A stretch of 22,917 nt of DNA from SIG575 sp964474295 (GTDB lineage: Bacteria > Bacillota > Clostridia > Oscillospirales > Acutalibacteraceae): positions 1 through 22,917 of the forward strand of contig CAYYRN010000032.1 in the NCBI GenBank assembly GCA_964474295.1. The letters are read 5' to 3'. The position numbers were made by a program, and so were the translations under genes. A model generated the notes under the pieces. The model was not told the DNA's origin. It saw only the letters and a list, made by a program, of their open reading frames with translations, and made no database searches. Positions 14,945-22,135 of this stretch are shown here, piece by piece (the first letter of the stretch is position 1; each line of letters opens with the position of its first letter).

Positions 14945-16223
14945 AATAATTTTCGCACTTGCGGCACTTATTATATCCCTTATGCCGTTTTCGGCAGTTC
15001 CCGAAAGAAAGTGCAACCCGTCTTACAGCGGAACGTTTATCCAATCTTGGATGAGTGCCTATTGGGATGACGAAAGATGGGCAGAAGAAGTGGAAAATAT
15101 GGAAAAAGCAGGCATAGAATACCTGATTTTGCAGGATACCGCAAACCTTTCTTCGGACGGCGAATGGGAGCTTTATTATCCCTCAGAGCTTGAAGCTTTT
15201 GCCGAAACGGAATGTAATACGGACGTGATAAAATCGGCATTGCAGGCTTGCGAAGGCAGTAAAATTAAGGTTTTTGTGGGACTTAATATGTTTGATGATT
15301 GGTGGGTGCAGTCGGCACTCGGTACTACATATTCCACTGTTTGCTCCGTGGCGGCAGATATGGCGGAGGAAATTTGCGAAAAGTATGAAAGCGACAGTTT
15401 ATACGGCTTTTATTTCACTCCCGAAATTAACAATATGCCGAATATGAAGCTGGCTTTTGGAAACATTGTTAAGGGAATTAACGGTATAATCGCAAAGCTT
15501 CCCGATGACAAACCGTTGATGCTCAGTCCTTATTACACCGAGTATCTCTCGGTAGCCTCCGTTATTGTCGCAGAGCCGATGTGGACGGAGCTGGTAAACC
15601 GTGTTAATTTCCGTGACGGGGATATAATTGCACCGCAGGATGCTGTCGGCGCAGGGTGGATACAGGAAGATGATTTGGAAAAAGTGTGGAAAATGTATTC
15701 TGCCGCCGTCAAAACGAGCGATAAAGATTTAAAGCTGTGGGCAAACTGCGAAAACTTTGTTCTTGCAAGGGAAAAAAGTGTTATCAGCGGAATTTTTGTT
15801 CCGCCCGCAACGCTCAATACAAGCTCGGTTCCCTGCACAATTGACCGCTTCGCACGTCAGCTTGATATTGCTTCACGGTATGCGGAGAATATTATAACGT
15901 TTTCCTACAATCACTATCACAGTCCGTCATATGTTAATCCTGCCTTTGAAAAGGCATATCTCGATTATGTGAACAACGGTTACATCGTTGAAAATCAGCC
16001 GCCCACTGCACCGAGCGGTTTGAAAATGAATGACGGAGTGTTAAACTGGGAAGAATCAACCGATAACATCGGTATTTCTCATTATATAATTTATAACGGC
16101 AAAAAAGCCGTTGCTTTTATCGAAGCGGAGGATTCGCTTGAATATACCGCAGAAAAAGACGGCACTTACTCGATTGAAGCCGTTGATGCTGCGGGTAATG
16201 TTTCGGAGAGGAGTTATTTTTAA
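14937..16223 (+). CDS. exported DUF4434-like protein, putative glycosidase
   Basis: The 428-residue product starts with a signal-peptide-like stretch (about 1-20) and is likely secreted. The body begins GTFIQSWMSAYWDDERWAEE, with a later MEKAGIEYLILQD, the pattern I associate with DUF4434, a TIM-barrel domain related to glycoside hydrolases. Glu in GFYFTPEINN is a candidate catalytic residue. The last 75 residues (from PPTAPSGLKM) look like a short fibronectin type III module. ATG at 14937 is chosen for GGGAGGT six bases before it. It overlaps the GNAT gene by 8 bases and the next gene by 1. The substrate is not visible, and the family assignment rests on pattern memory only. Confidence 0.75.
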   Translation: MIKIIFALAALIISLMPFSAVPERKCNPSYSGTFIQSWMSAYWDDERWAEEVENMEKAGIEYLILQDTANLSSDGEWELYYPSELEAFAETECNTDVIKSALQACEGSKIKVFVGLNMFDDWWVQSALGTTYSTVCSVAADMAEEICEKYESDSLYGFYFTPEINNMPNMKLAFGNIVKGINGIIAKLPDDKPLMLSPYYTEYLSVASVIVAEPMWTELVNRVNFRDGDIIAPQDAVGAGWIQEDDLEKVWKMYSAAVKTSDKDLKLWANCENFVLAREKSVISGIFVPPATLNTSSVPCTIDRFARQLDIASRYAENIITFSYNHYHSPSYVNPAFEKAYLDYVNNGYIVENQPPTAPSGLKMNDGVLNWEESTDNIGISHYIIYNGKKAVAFIEAEDSLEYTAEKDGTYSIEAVDAAGNVSERSYF

Positions 16224-16789
16224 TGAAATCAAATTTTAAAACAGCACTGAAGCTGTTTCTTGTGTTTTTTAAAATAGGTGCGTTCACTTTCGGCGGCGGA
16301 TATGCTATGGTTCCGATTATTCAATCGGAAATTGCCGAAAAAAGAGGTTGGATAAAAAACGAAGACATCCTTGACATACTTGCTATTTCCGAGTCAACAC
16401 CCGGCCCGATAGCAATTAATTCCGCAACCTTTGTCGGATATCAGGTTGCCGGTGTTTTCGGTTCTGTTATGGCAACGCTCGGCGTTGTTTTGCCCTCGCT
16501 TATAGTAATTACGATTGTGTCATACTTTTTTAAACAGTTCATTACATTTAAAGCGGTAAAGTATGCATTTATGGGAATACGTGCGGGCGTTTTGGCTCTT
16601 ATTGTAAAGGCCGCAAAAAATATGGCAAAGGCTTGCCCGAAAAATGCGGTTTCGTACATTATTATAGCTGCCTCGTTTATATTAACGGCAGTGTTTGATG
16701 TGAACGTTTTTGTGATTATTATCGGGGCTGCTGTTGTGGGACTTGTTTATTCACTTATTTCGGAAAAAAGAAAGGGGACTGAAAAATGA
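16223..16789 (+). CDS. chrA: chromate-transporter family protein, first half
   Basis: This 188-residue membrane protein is a short-chain member of the CHR family. The signature FKIGAFTFGGGYAMVPIIQS (16-35) and SESTPGPIAINSATFVGY (about 55-72) are clear, and five or six hydrophobic segments follow. Short CHR proteins work as pairs made by neighbouring genes, and the second copy follows here with a 4-base overlap. Some export chromate, while the role in gut anaerobes is uncertain. The start codon overlaps the stop of the preceding gene by one base. Confidence 0.92.
   Translation: MKSNFKTALKLFLVFFKIGAFTFGGGYAMVPIIQSEIAEKRGWIKNEDILDILAISESTPGPIAINSATFVGYQVAGVFGSVMATLGVVLPSLIVITIVSYFFKQFITFKAVKYAFMGIRAGVLALIVKAAKNMAKACPKNAVSYIIIAASFILTAVFDVNVFVIIIGAAVVGLVYSLISEKRKGTEK
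16264..16299 (+). repeat. 36-base direct repeat shared by the two chrA halves
   Basis: The 36 bases at 16264-16299 recur without change at 16812-16847, 548 bases downstream, coding for FFKIGAFTFGGG in both genes. The surrounding sequence differs more. The repeat lies in the same codon phase in each gene. Confidence 0.9.
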
Positions 16790-17391
16790 TTTTTCTTGAG
16801 CTTTTTCTTACGTTTTTTAAAATAGGTGCGTTCACTTTCGGCGGCGGCTATGCGATGCTTCCGCTTATCCAATCCGAAGCACTGGATAAAGGCTGGCTGA
16901 CAATGGAGGAAATTGTCGATTTTATCGCTGTCAGCGAATCGACACCCGGCCCGTTCGCAATAAATATGGCAACGTTTGTAGGCACACAAACGGGCAACGA
17001 GCTGTTCGGTGTTGCAGGCGGCATTTTAGGTGCGGTGTGTGCAACCCTCGGTGTTGTAATGCCGTCGTTTATAGTGATTTTAATTGTGGCGAGATTTTAC
17101 ACGAAGTTTAAAGAAAATAAAATTGTCGCAGGTTGTATGAGCGGCTTGAAGCCTGTTGTAATCGGTCTTATTTCCGCCGCCGTTATTTCGGTCGGAAAAA
17201 CCGTTTTCTTCCCCGATTCAGTTGCTCTTTCGGTTTTGGCAAGCTATACGTTTATTTTTTCGGCACTTCTTTTTGCTGTTATGCTTTTCCTTTCGATAAA
17301 GAAAAAGATGAATCCGATTTACCTGATTTTGATTTCCGCCGCTGCGGGTATAGGCGCAGGATATATCGGTGAATATTTCGGCTTGCTGTGA
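16786..17391 (+). CDS. chrA: chromate-transporter family protein, second half
   Basis: The 201-residue partner of the preceding protein. It repeats the family signature FKIGAFTFGGGYAMLPLIQS (11-30) and SESTPGPFAINMATFVGTQT, and has about six hydrophobic segments. The start overlaps the end of the first half by 4 bases (ATGA), a sign of coupled translation and of a heterodimer. It ends the five-gene run; a strong bidirectional terminator follows within 10-20 bases. The transported anion cannot be told. Confidence 0.92.
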   Translation: MIFLELFLTFFKIGAFTFGGGYAMLPLIQSEALDKGWLTMEEIVDFIAVSESTPGPFAINMATFVGTQTGNELFGVAGGILGAVCATLGVVMPSFIVILIVARFYTKFKENKIVAGCMSGLKPVVIGLISAAVISVGKTVFFPDSVALSVLASYTFIFSALLFAVMLFLSIKKKMNPIYLILISAAAGIGAGYIGEYFGLL

Positions 17392-17401
17392 TATTATTTA
17401 C

Positions 17402-17446
17402 AAAAAAACAGTTGTAAGAATCAAGGCTCTTACAACTGTTTTTTTT
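17402..17446. terminator. bidirectional terminator after chrA and GH5
   Basis: ACAGTTGTAAGA (17408-17419) pairs perfectly with TCTTACAACTGT (17428-17439) around an 8-base loop. Seven As stand before it and a run of Ts behind, so it can stop transcription from both sides: the plus-strand chrA operon and the minus-strand GH5 gene. Confidence 0.92.
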
Positions 17447-17459
17447 ATTTAAGTTTATT

Positions 17460-18716
17460 TTATTTTAAATGCTCCGCAACGTCTCTTTCGTAGTGGCCTG
17501 TGTCAACGTAGCTGTTTTGAGTTTGAATTTTTACTCCCCATTTTCTTGCGATTTCTTCATAAGAATCCGTTTTGATTTTCGCTCTTTCAAAACCGTCTGC
17601 GGCACCTTTTAAGCACCAGTCGCTTTCCCACATTCCGTGGTTTGCTGCTTTGTATGTCCAAAGGAACCAACTGTAATTGTATTTTTTAAGCGATTTAAAG
17701 CAACCTTCCCATGTTGTTTTTTGATGGGGATAAAATTCTCCCATCATCAACGGCACTGTCGGGTGAAGAAAACGTGTGAGTAAAAGGAAGAATGCAAAAA
17801 TGAAGTCGGAATTGTTGTAAAAATGAACCTGATAAACAACATTTTCCCAACCTTTTGCCCACGCCCAGGGAAGTGCAAAGCCCGTCCAAATGGCTTCCAT
17901 TGTAATTATATGCTCCGAATCGGCGGCACGCACCGTGTCATAAAGACGTGTGTAGATATATTCGTTGTTAATTCTTCTTTTAAGCTCGCCGCAATCAACG
18001 TCGCACATCGGCTCGTTAAGAAGGTCATACATCGCAACGGCAGGATTGCCTTTAAAACGCAATGCTATTTCCGTCCAAAGCTCATCCGTCAGTTCACGGT
18101 ATCTTTCGCCCTCTTCCGTTTGTTCGTAAAGACCGCAACTGTCACCCTTGCCGCTGTGGGGAGCGTCACTCTGGAATCCCGGTGCGCCGTGCATATCGAG
18201 AACGACATAAATGCGTCTTTCCGCACACTCGCTTACTACCCATTCAAGACGTGACAAATCCCATTCGCCGTTTTCATTGAGGATTTTTGTGCCGTTATCG
18301 TCGGAATAAAAATTGCGGTACCAGAAAGGAACTCTTACACAGTTAAATCCCATTTCTTTAATTACATCGAGGTCATATTCCGTGATGAAATTGTCCTCAT
18401 ATGTATTCATCAGCTCGTAAGCCTTTTCCGTTCCGAAACGGTCGATTAACGTTTCGAGCATTTCATAGTGGTCGCTTACTTCCTCATAGGGGCAAAGCCA
18501 ATCCTCCTGAATGAGCCAACCGCCGAGGTTGACACCTTTAAGAACCACTTCTTCACCTTTTTTGTTTACGATTTTCGTGCCGTCGGTTACAAGAAAATCA
18601 TCGCTTGTAAAGCCGCCGACAGTGTCTTGCGATGTTTCGCTTTCAGCCGCAAAGCATACGCTTGACAACTGTAAAACGAAAATCAAACTTAAAATTACGC
18701 AAAGAATTTTTTTCAT
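17460..18716 (-). CDS. exported glycoside hydrolase family 5 enzyme
   Basis: The 418-residue product has a clear signal peptide (about 1-24, ending SSVCFAA) and is likely secreted. The GH5 barrel starts at GVNLGGWLIQEDW (61-73), and continues with CVRVP (Arg128), LDMHG (His176), LLNEP with the acid/base Glu235, VHFY (His298) and GEF with the nucleophile Glu327. The opening NLGGWL resembles exo-beta-1,3-glucanase-like members, so a beta-glucan is a reasonable guess, but cellulose and mannan are alternatives. A hydrophobic stretch FIFAFFLLLTRFL lies at 305-317. AGGAGG precedes the ATG. It is transcribed divergently from the GH30 gene. Confidence 0.92.
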   Translation of the reverse strand: MKKILCVILSLIFVLQLSSVCFAAESETSQDTVGGFTSDDFLVTDGTKIVNKKGEEVVLKGVNLGGWLIQEDWLCPYEEVSDHYEMLETLIDRFGTEKAYELMNTYEDNFITEYDLDVIKEMGFNCVRVPFWYRNFYSDDNGTKILNENGEWDLSRLEWVVSECAERRIYVVLDMHGAPGFQSDAPHSGKGDSCGLYEQTEEGERYRELTDELWTEIALRFKGNPAVAMYDLLNEPMCDVDCGELKRRINNEYIYTRLYDTVRAADSEHIITMEAIWTGFALPWAWAKGWENVVYQVHFYNNSDFIFAFFLLLTRFLHPTVPLMMGEFYPHQKTTWEGCFKSLKKYNYSWFLWTYKAANHGMWESDWCLKGAADGFERAKIKTDSYEEIARKWGVKIQTQNSYVDTGHYERDVAEHLK

Positions 18717-18748
18717 TATATTACCTCCTGTAAAATATCTGCAACTTA

Positions 18749-18777
18749 ATAATATATGTTTTTGATTTTAAAGTCAA
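18749..18777 (-). promoter_or_regulatory. sigma-A-type promoter of the GH5 gene
   Basis: On the minus strand TTGACT (18772-18777) and TATTAT (18749-18754) stand 17 bases apart, about 33 bases before the start codon. Confidence 0.7.
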
Positions 18778-18814
18778 TAGATAAAAGAAAATGATTTGTG
18801 TTTGTTTTTAAACC

Positions 18815-18843
18815 TTGTAAAAAGCTTTTATATGGTGTAAAAT
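18815..18843 (+). promoter_or_regulatory. sigma-A-type promoter of the GH30 gene
   Basis: TTGTAA (18815-18820) and TAAAAT (18838-18843) are separated by 17 bases, about 40 bases before the start codon. The two glycosidase promoters point away from each other with 37 bases between their -35 boxes. Confidence 0.6.
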
Positions 18844-18884
18844 ACAGATAGTACCAAATAAAAACCGAGTTTGAGGTGAATCGG

Positions 18885-20294
18885 ATGATGAAATTTCTTT
18901 CGCTGTTGCTTGCGATTGTTCAATTTTGTTTAATGCCCTTTGCGGGGCTTTTTGGGAGGCATATGATTTTGATTGACAGAACCGAAAAATATCAAACCTT
19001 TGAAGCTTTCGGAACAAGCTCATGCTGGTGGGCACAGACTGTGGAAAGCGATGAAGAAGCCGAGAAAATAGCAAAAATGCTTTACAGCGAGGAGGAAGGC
19101 TTGGGACTTAAAATTTTCCGTTACAATATCGGTGCGGGCGAAGCCGATAATCCGAACAGCAGAATATGGGACACGTCAAGAAGAACCGAAAGCTTTTATG
19201 TTTTCAATGAAGAAACAGATGAATACGAATATGATTTTACAAGAGATAAAAATGCAAGACGTGTGCTTGATTATGCCGTAAAATACGGTGCGGAAAAAAT
19301 TGTCCTTTTTTGCAACAGTCCGCATTTTTCAATGACATCAAGCGGTCACGCTTCGGGCGGCTTGGAAGAATATTACTCAAACCTTCCGAAAGAAAATTAT
19401 AAGGCTTTTGTGGATTATGTTTTGACAATTGCCGATTGGTTTGTCGAGCAGGGCTATCCCGTTTATGCCATATCACCGATAAACGAACCCCAGTGGTCAT
19501 GGGGCGGTGAGTGGGTAGGGCAGGAGGGCTGCCATTACGAAATTGACGAGGCAATCGAATTGCTTGAAATGTTTGCGGTGGAAATGAAAAAAAGAAATTC
19601 TCCGTATAAGCTTAATGCTCCCGAAAGCGGGGAAATGACATGGGGACATTACGCTTATGTCGAAAAGTTTTTTGAAAGCGAAATTCTTAACGATTTTTGC
19701 GACACCTTCAGCGGACATTCATATTGGATGGACACAAAGCGAGAGGAAAAGGAACAGGTCGGCAAGAAATTCAGCGAAAGCTATCCCGATAAAAAATATG
19801 AGATGAGCGAGTGGTGCGAGCTGCCGCTGACGCTTGACAGCACAAAAATCGAAAGCGGACTTTATATGGCACGGGTTATAGCGGATGACCTGACAAAAAT
19901 GAACGCCGTTTCGTGGCAAAGCTGGACTGCGGTGAACGGCGACGGACTTCTTGACAGAATTGACGGAAAAATTGTTACATACAGCCGCTATTATGCTTTT
20001 AAACAGTTTACGTCCTTTATTAAGGGCGGTATGTCGAGAGTTAGGATTTTTGACAATTTCGATGAGGATTCAAAGCTGCAGACTGTTGCGTTTGCGGATG
20101 AAAACACAACGGTAGTAGTTATAGTAAACCCCGAAGAAGCTTCGGAAAGCATTAAGCTTTGCGGCTTGGTGGGAAATGCAGAAATTTATTTGACGGACGA
20201 AACTCACGGTTGTGAAAAAATATATGCAGGCAAGCTTCAATCAAAAACAGAAGTTCCCGCAAAAAGTATTATGACAATTAAGGCGGAAATGTAA
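18885..20294 (+). CDS. exported glycoside hydrolase family 30 enzyme
   Basis: The 469-residue product starts with a hydrophobic export or anchor segment (about 3-23) without a clear cleavage site. The GH30 barrel follows: FEAFGTSSCWWA (39-50), FRYNIGAGE (78-86), CNSPHFSM (143-150), SPINEPQW with the acid/base Glu201, and MSEW with the nucleophile Glu309. The C-terminal 100 residues form the beta-sandwich that belongs to this family. Known members cut beta-1,6-galactan or -glucan, xylan or glucosylceramide; the substrate here is not visible. ATG at 18885 is chosen for GAGGT seven bases before it; a GTG at 18876 lies inside that ribosome site. A bidirectional terminator follows directly. Confidence 0.92.
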   Translation: MMKFLSLLLAIVQFCLMPFAGLFGRHMILIDRTEKYQTFEAFGTSSCWWAQTVESDEEAEKIAKMLYSEEEGLGLKIFRYNIGAGEADNPNSRIWDTSRRTESFYVFNEETDEYEYDFTRDKNARRVLDYAVKYGAEKIVLFCNSPHFSMTSSGHASGGLEEYYSNLPKENYKAFVDYVLTIADWFVEQGYPVYAISPINEPQWSWGGEWVGQEGCHYEIDEAIELLEMFAVEMKKRNSPYKLNAPESGEMTWGHYAYVEKFFESEILNDFCDTFSGHSYWMDTKREEKEQVGKKFSESYPDKKYEMSEWCELPLTLDSTKIESGLYMARVIADDLTKMNAVSWQSWTAVNGDGLLDRIDGKIVTYSRYYAFKQFTSFIKGGMSRVRIFDNFDEDSKLQTVAFADENTTVVVIVNPEEASESIKLCGLVGNAEIYLTDETHGCEKIYAGKLQSKTEVPAKSIMTIKAEM

Positions 20295-20335
20295 AAAAAA
20301 GAGCTGTAAGAAATTTGTGTTTCTTACAGCTTTTT
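20293..20335. terminator. bidirectional terminator after GH30 and PFL genes
   Basis: AGCTGTAAGAAA (20302-20313) pairs perfectly with TTTCTTACAGCT (20320-20331) around a 6-base loop, with a run of As on the left and Ts on the right. It separates the converging GH30 and PFL genes. Confidence 0.93.
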
Positions 20336-20351
20336 GCGTATTTAAGTAAAA

Positions 20352-21707
20352 TCAGTTTTTAAGACTTTGTATGGGTGCCGGTATTCTGCCGCCTCTTGAA
20401 ATGAATTTTTCGGGAGATGCGGTGTTGATTTTCATTACGGGGCCGCTTCCGAGAAGTCCGCCGAAATTAAGTTCGTCACCGACATCCTTGCCTATTGCGG
20501 GGATAAGTCTTACGGCGGTGGTTTTTGAATTTATCATACCGATTGCGGCTTCATCCGCTATAATTGCGGAAATTATTTCCGGTGTCACATCGCCCGGAAC
20601 GACAATCATATCAAGACCTACCGAGCATACGGCAGTCATAGCTTCAAGCTTTTCAATTGTAAGGCATCCGCTTCTTGCGGCATTTATCATTCCGGCATCT
20701 TCACTTACGGGAATAAATGCACCGGAAAGTCCCCCGACGTGGGAGGAAGCCATAACACCGCCTTTTTTTACCGCATCGTTCAAAAGTGCAAGACAGGCGG
20801 TAGTGCCGTGGCAACCGCAGGTTTCAAGTCCCATTTCTTCAAGAATATGCGCTACCGAATCGCCCACGGCAGGTGTCGGTGCAAGCGACAAATCGACAAT
20901 TCCGAACGGAACGTTAAGTCTTTTTGAAGCCTCTGTCGCAACAAGCTGACCCATTCGTGTTATTTTGAATGCGGTTTTTTTAACCATATCCGCAACTTCC
21001 GTGATGTTTGCATCGGGAATTTTGGCAAGGGCGCTTCTTACAACGCCGGGTCCCGAAACACCTACGTTTATTACGCAGTCTGCTTCGCCAGCACCGTGGA
21101 AAGCACCTGCCATAAACGGGTTGTCATCGGGTGCGTTGCAAAAAACAACAAGCTTTGCGGCACCGATGCAGTCTTTGTCCTCGGTGGCATAAGCGGTGCT
21201 TTTTATAACACTGCCCATAAGCTTTACGGCATCCATATTTATGCCTGTCTTTGTCGAGCCTATGTTGACGCTTGAGCAAATATGCTCTGTTCGAGCGAGA
21301 GCTTCGGGAATGCTTCTGATAAGCTCCTCATCTCCTGCGGCAAAGCCTTTTTGAACAAGTGCGGAATATCCTCCGATGAAATTTACGCCTACTTCACGGG
21401 AAGCCCTTTCAAGTGCAAGAGCGTATTTTACGGGGTCGCCGCCTGAAGAAGCGAGAATCATAGCAATAGGTGTTACGGAAATTCTTTTGTTGATAATCGG
21501 AATACCGTATTCCTTTTCTATATCCTCACCCGTTTTTACAAGTTTGGAAGCAAGACGGGTAATTTTATCGTAAATTTTGGTGCAGGAAATATCGATATCG
21601 GATGAGCAACAGTCAAGCAAAGAAATTCCCATTGTAATTGTTCTTATGTCGAGATGCTCATTTTGTATCATACCGATGGTTTCGAGTATATCGCCTGTGT
21701 TAATCAT
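20352..21707 (-). CDS. PFL family protein (UPF0210 / DUF711)
   Basis: The 451-residue product matches the UPF0210 family in length and sequence. It begins MINTGDILETIGMIQNEHLD, then has TMGISLLDC, GVSGPGVVRSAL, CGCHGTTACLALLNDAV and MASSHVGGLSGAFIPVSEDA. The family is conserved in many bacteria and archaea; its activity is not known, though the name recalls pyruvate formate-lyase. The frame is open 49 codons further up, but ATG at 21707 has AAAGGAGT about 11 bases before it and gives the family start. It follows the ACT-domain gene after 16 bases, a pairing kept in many genomes. Confidence 0.92.
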   Translation of the reverse strand: MINTGDILETIGMIQNEHLDIRTITMGISLLDCCSSDIDISCTKIYDKITRLASKLVKTGEDIEKEYGIPIINKRISVTPIAMILASSGGDPVKYALALERASREVGVNFIGGYSALVQKGFAAGDEELIRSIPEALARTEHICSSVNIGSTKTGINMDAVKLMGSVIKSTAYATEDKDCIGAAKLVVFCNAPDDNPFMAGAFHGAGEADCVINVGVSGPGVVRSALAKIPDANITEVADMVKKTAFKITRMGQLVATEASKRLNVPFGIVDLSLAPTPAVGDSVAHILEEMGLETCGCHGTTACLALLNDAVKKGGVMASSHVGGLSGAFIPVSEDAGMINAARSGCLTIEKLEAMTAVCSVGLDMIVVPGDVTPEIISAIIADEAAIGMINSKTTAVRLIPAIGKDVGDELNFGGLLGSGPVMKINTASPEKFISRGGRIPAPIQSLKN

Positions 21708-21723
21708 ATGTAAAGCCACTCCT

Positions 21724-21993
21724 TTATATGCGATGCATAGAATTGAAAACATCCTCATGCATTGCGTGTATGACAAGTCCGAGTTTTTCTCCTTCGGCTT
21801 TAATTTCATCCGAAAAAGATGCAAAATCGGCACTTTCGTCAACCGTTTCCACAAGCATTATCATACAGAACATATCCTGAAGGATTGTTTGAGAAACCTC
21901 AATGACATTCATTTTGTTTTCGGCGCAAATTCCCGAAACCTTTGAAAGAATACCGACAGTATCTTTTCCCACAACTGTTACTACCGCACGCAT
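21724..21993 (-). CDS. ACT domain protein (UPF0237)
   Basis: The 89-residue product is a single ACT domain: VVTVVGKDTVGILSKVSGIC with the Gly-x-Leu turn, then NVIEVSQTILQDMFCMIMLV. ACT domains bind small ligands such as amino acids and regulate partner enzymes; here the partner is probably the PFL protein encoded next to it. The start at 21993 has AAAGGAG seven bases before the ATG; the longer frame to 22035 has no such site. The pair shares a promoter at 22026-22054. Confidence 0.93.
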   Translation of the reverse strand: MRAVVTVVGKDTVGILSKVSGICAENKMNVIEVSQTILQDMFCMIMLVETVDESADFASFSDEIKAEGEKLGLVIHAMHEDVFNSMHRI

Positions 21994-22025
21994 AAAAATT
22001 CTCCTTTGACTTAATGATACAATAA

Positions 22026-22054
22026 ATAATAACACATTTTATCTTCAATTGCAA
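22026..22054 (-). promoter_or_regulatory. sigma-A-type promoter of the ACT-PFL operon
   Basis: On the minus strand TTGCAA (22049-22054) and TATTAT (22026-22031) are separated by 17 bases, about 33 bases before the ACT gene start. Confidence 0.7.
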
Positions 22055-22069
22055 ATTTTAACGTTTTTA

Positions 22070-22098
22070 TTGCAATTTTCGTGCCGGTAGGTTAAAAT
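22070..22098 (+). promoter_or_regulatory. sigma-A-type promoter of the PHP gene
   Basis: TTGCAA (22070-22075) and TAAAAT (22093-22098) are separated by 17 bases, 38 bases before the start codon. Together with the promoter on the other strand it forms an inverted repeat AATTGCAA/TTGCAATT. Confidence 0.6.
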
Positions 22099-22135
22099 AA
22101 TACAAACAATATATTTATCGGGGGAGAGAGTTCTT

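Noticed and set aside
13547..15016. Long minus-strand open frame of 489 codons opposite the NSS and GNAT genes
   Set aside because: Its composition is typical of an antisense shadow (many Phe, His, Asn and Lys), no family pattern is visible, and the plus-strand genes are unmistakable.
16223..17391. Frameshifted single chromate transporter
   Set aside because: Each half has its own complete CHR signature and start, and the 4-base ATGA overlap is normal for the two-gene form of the family.
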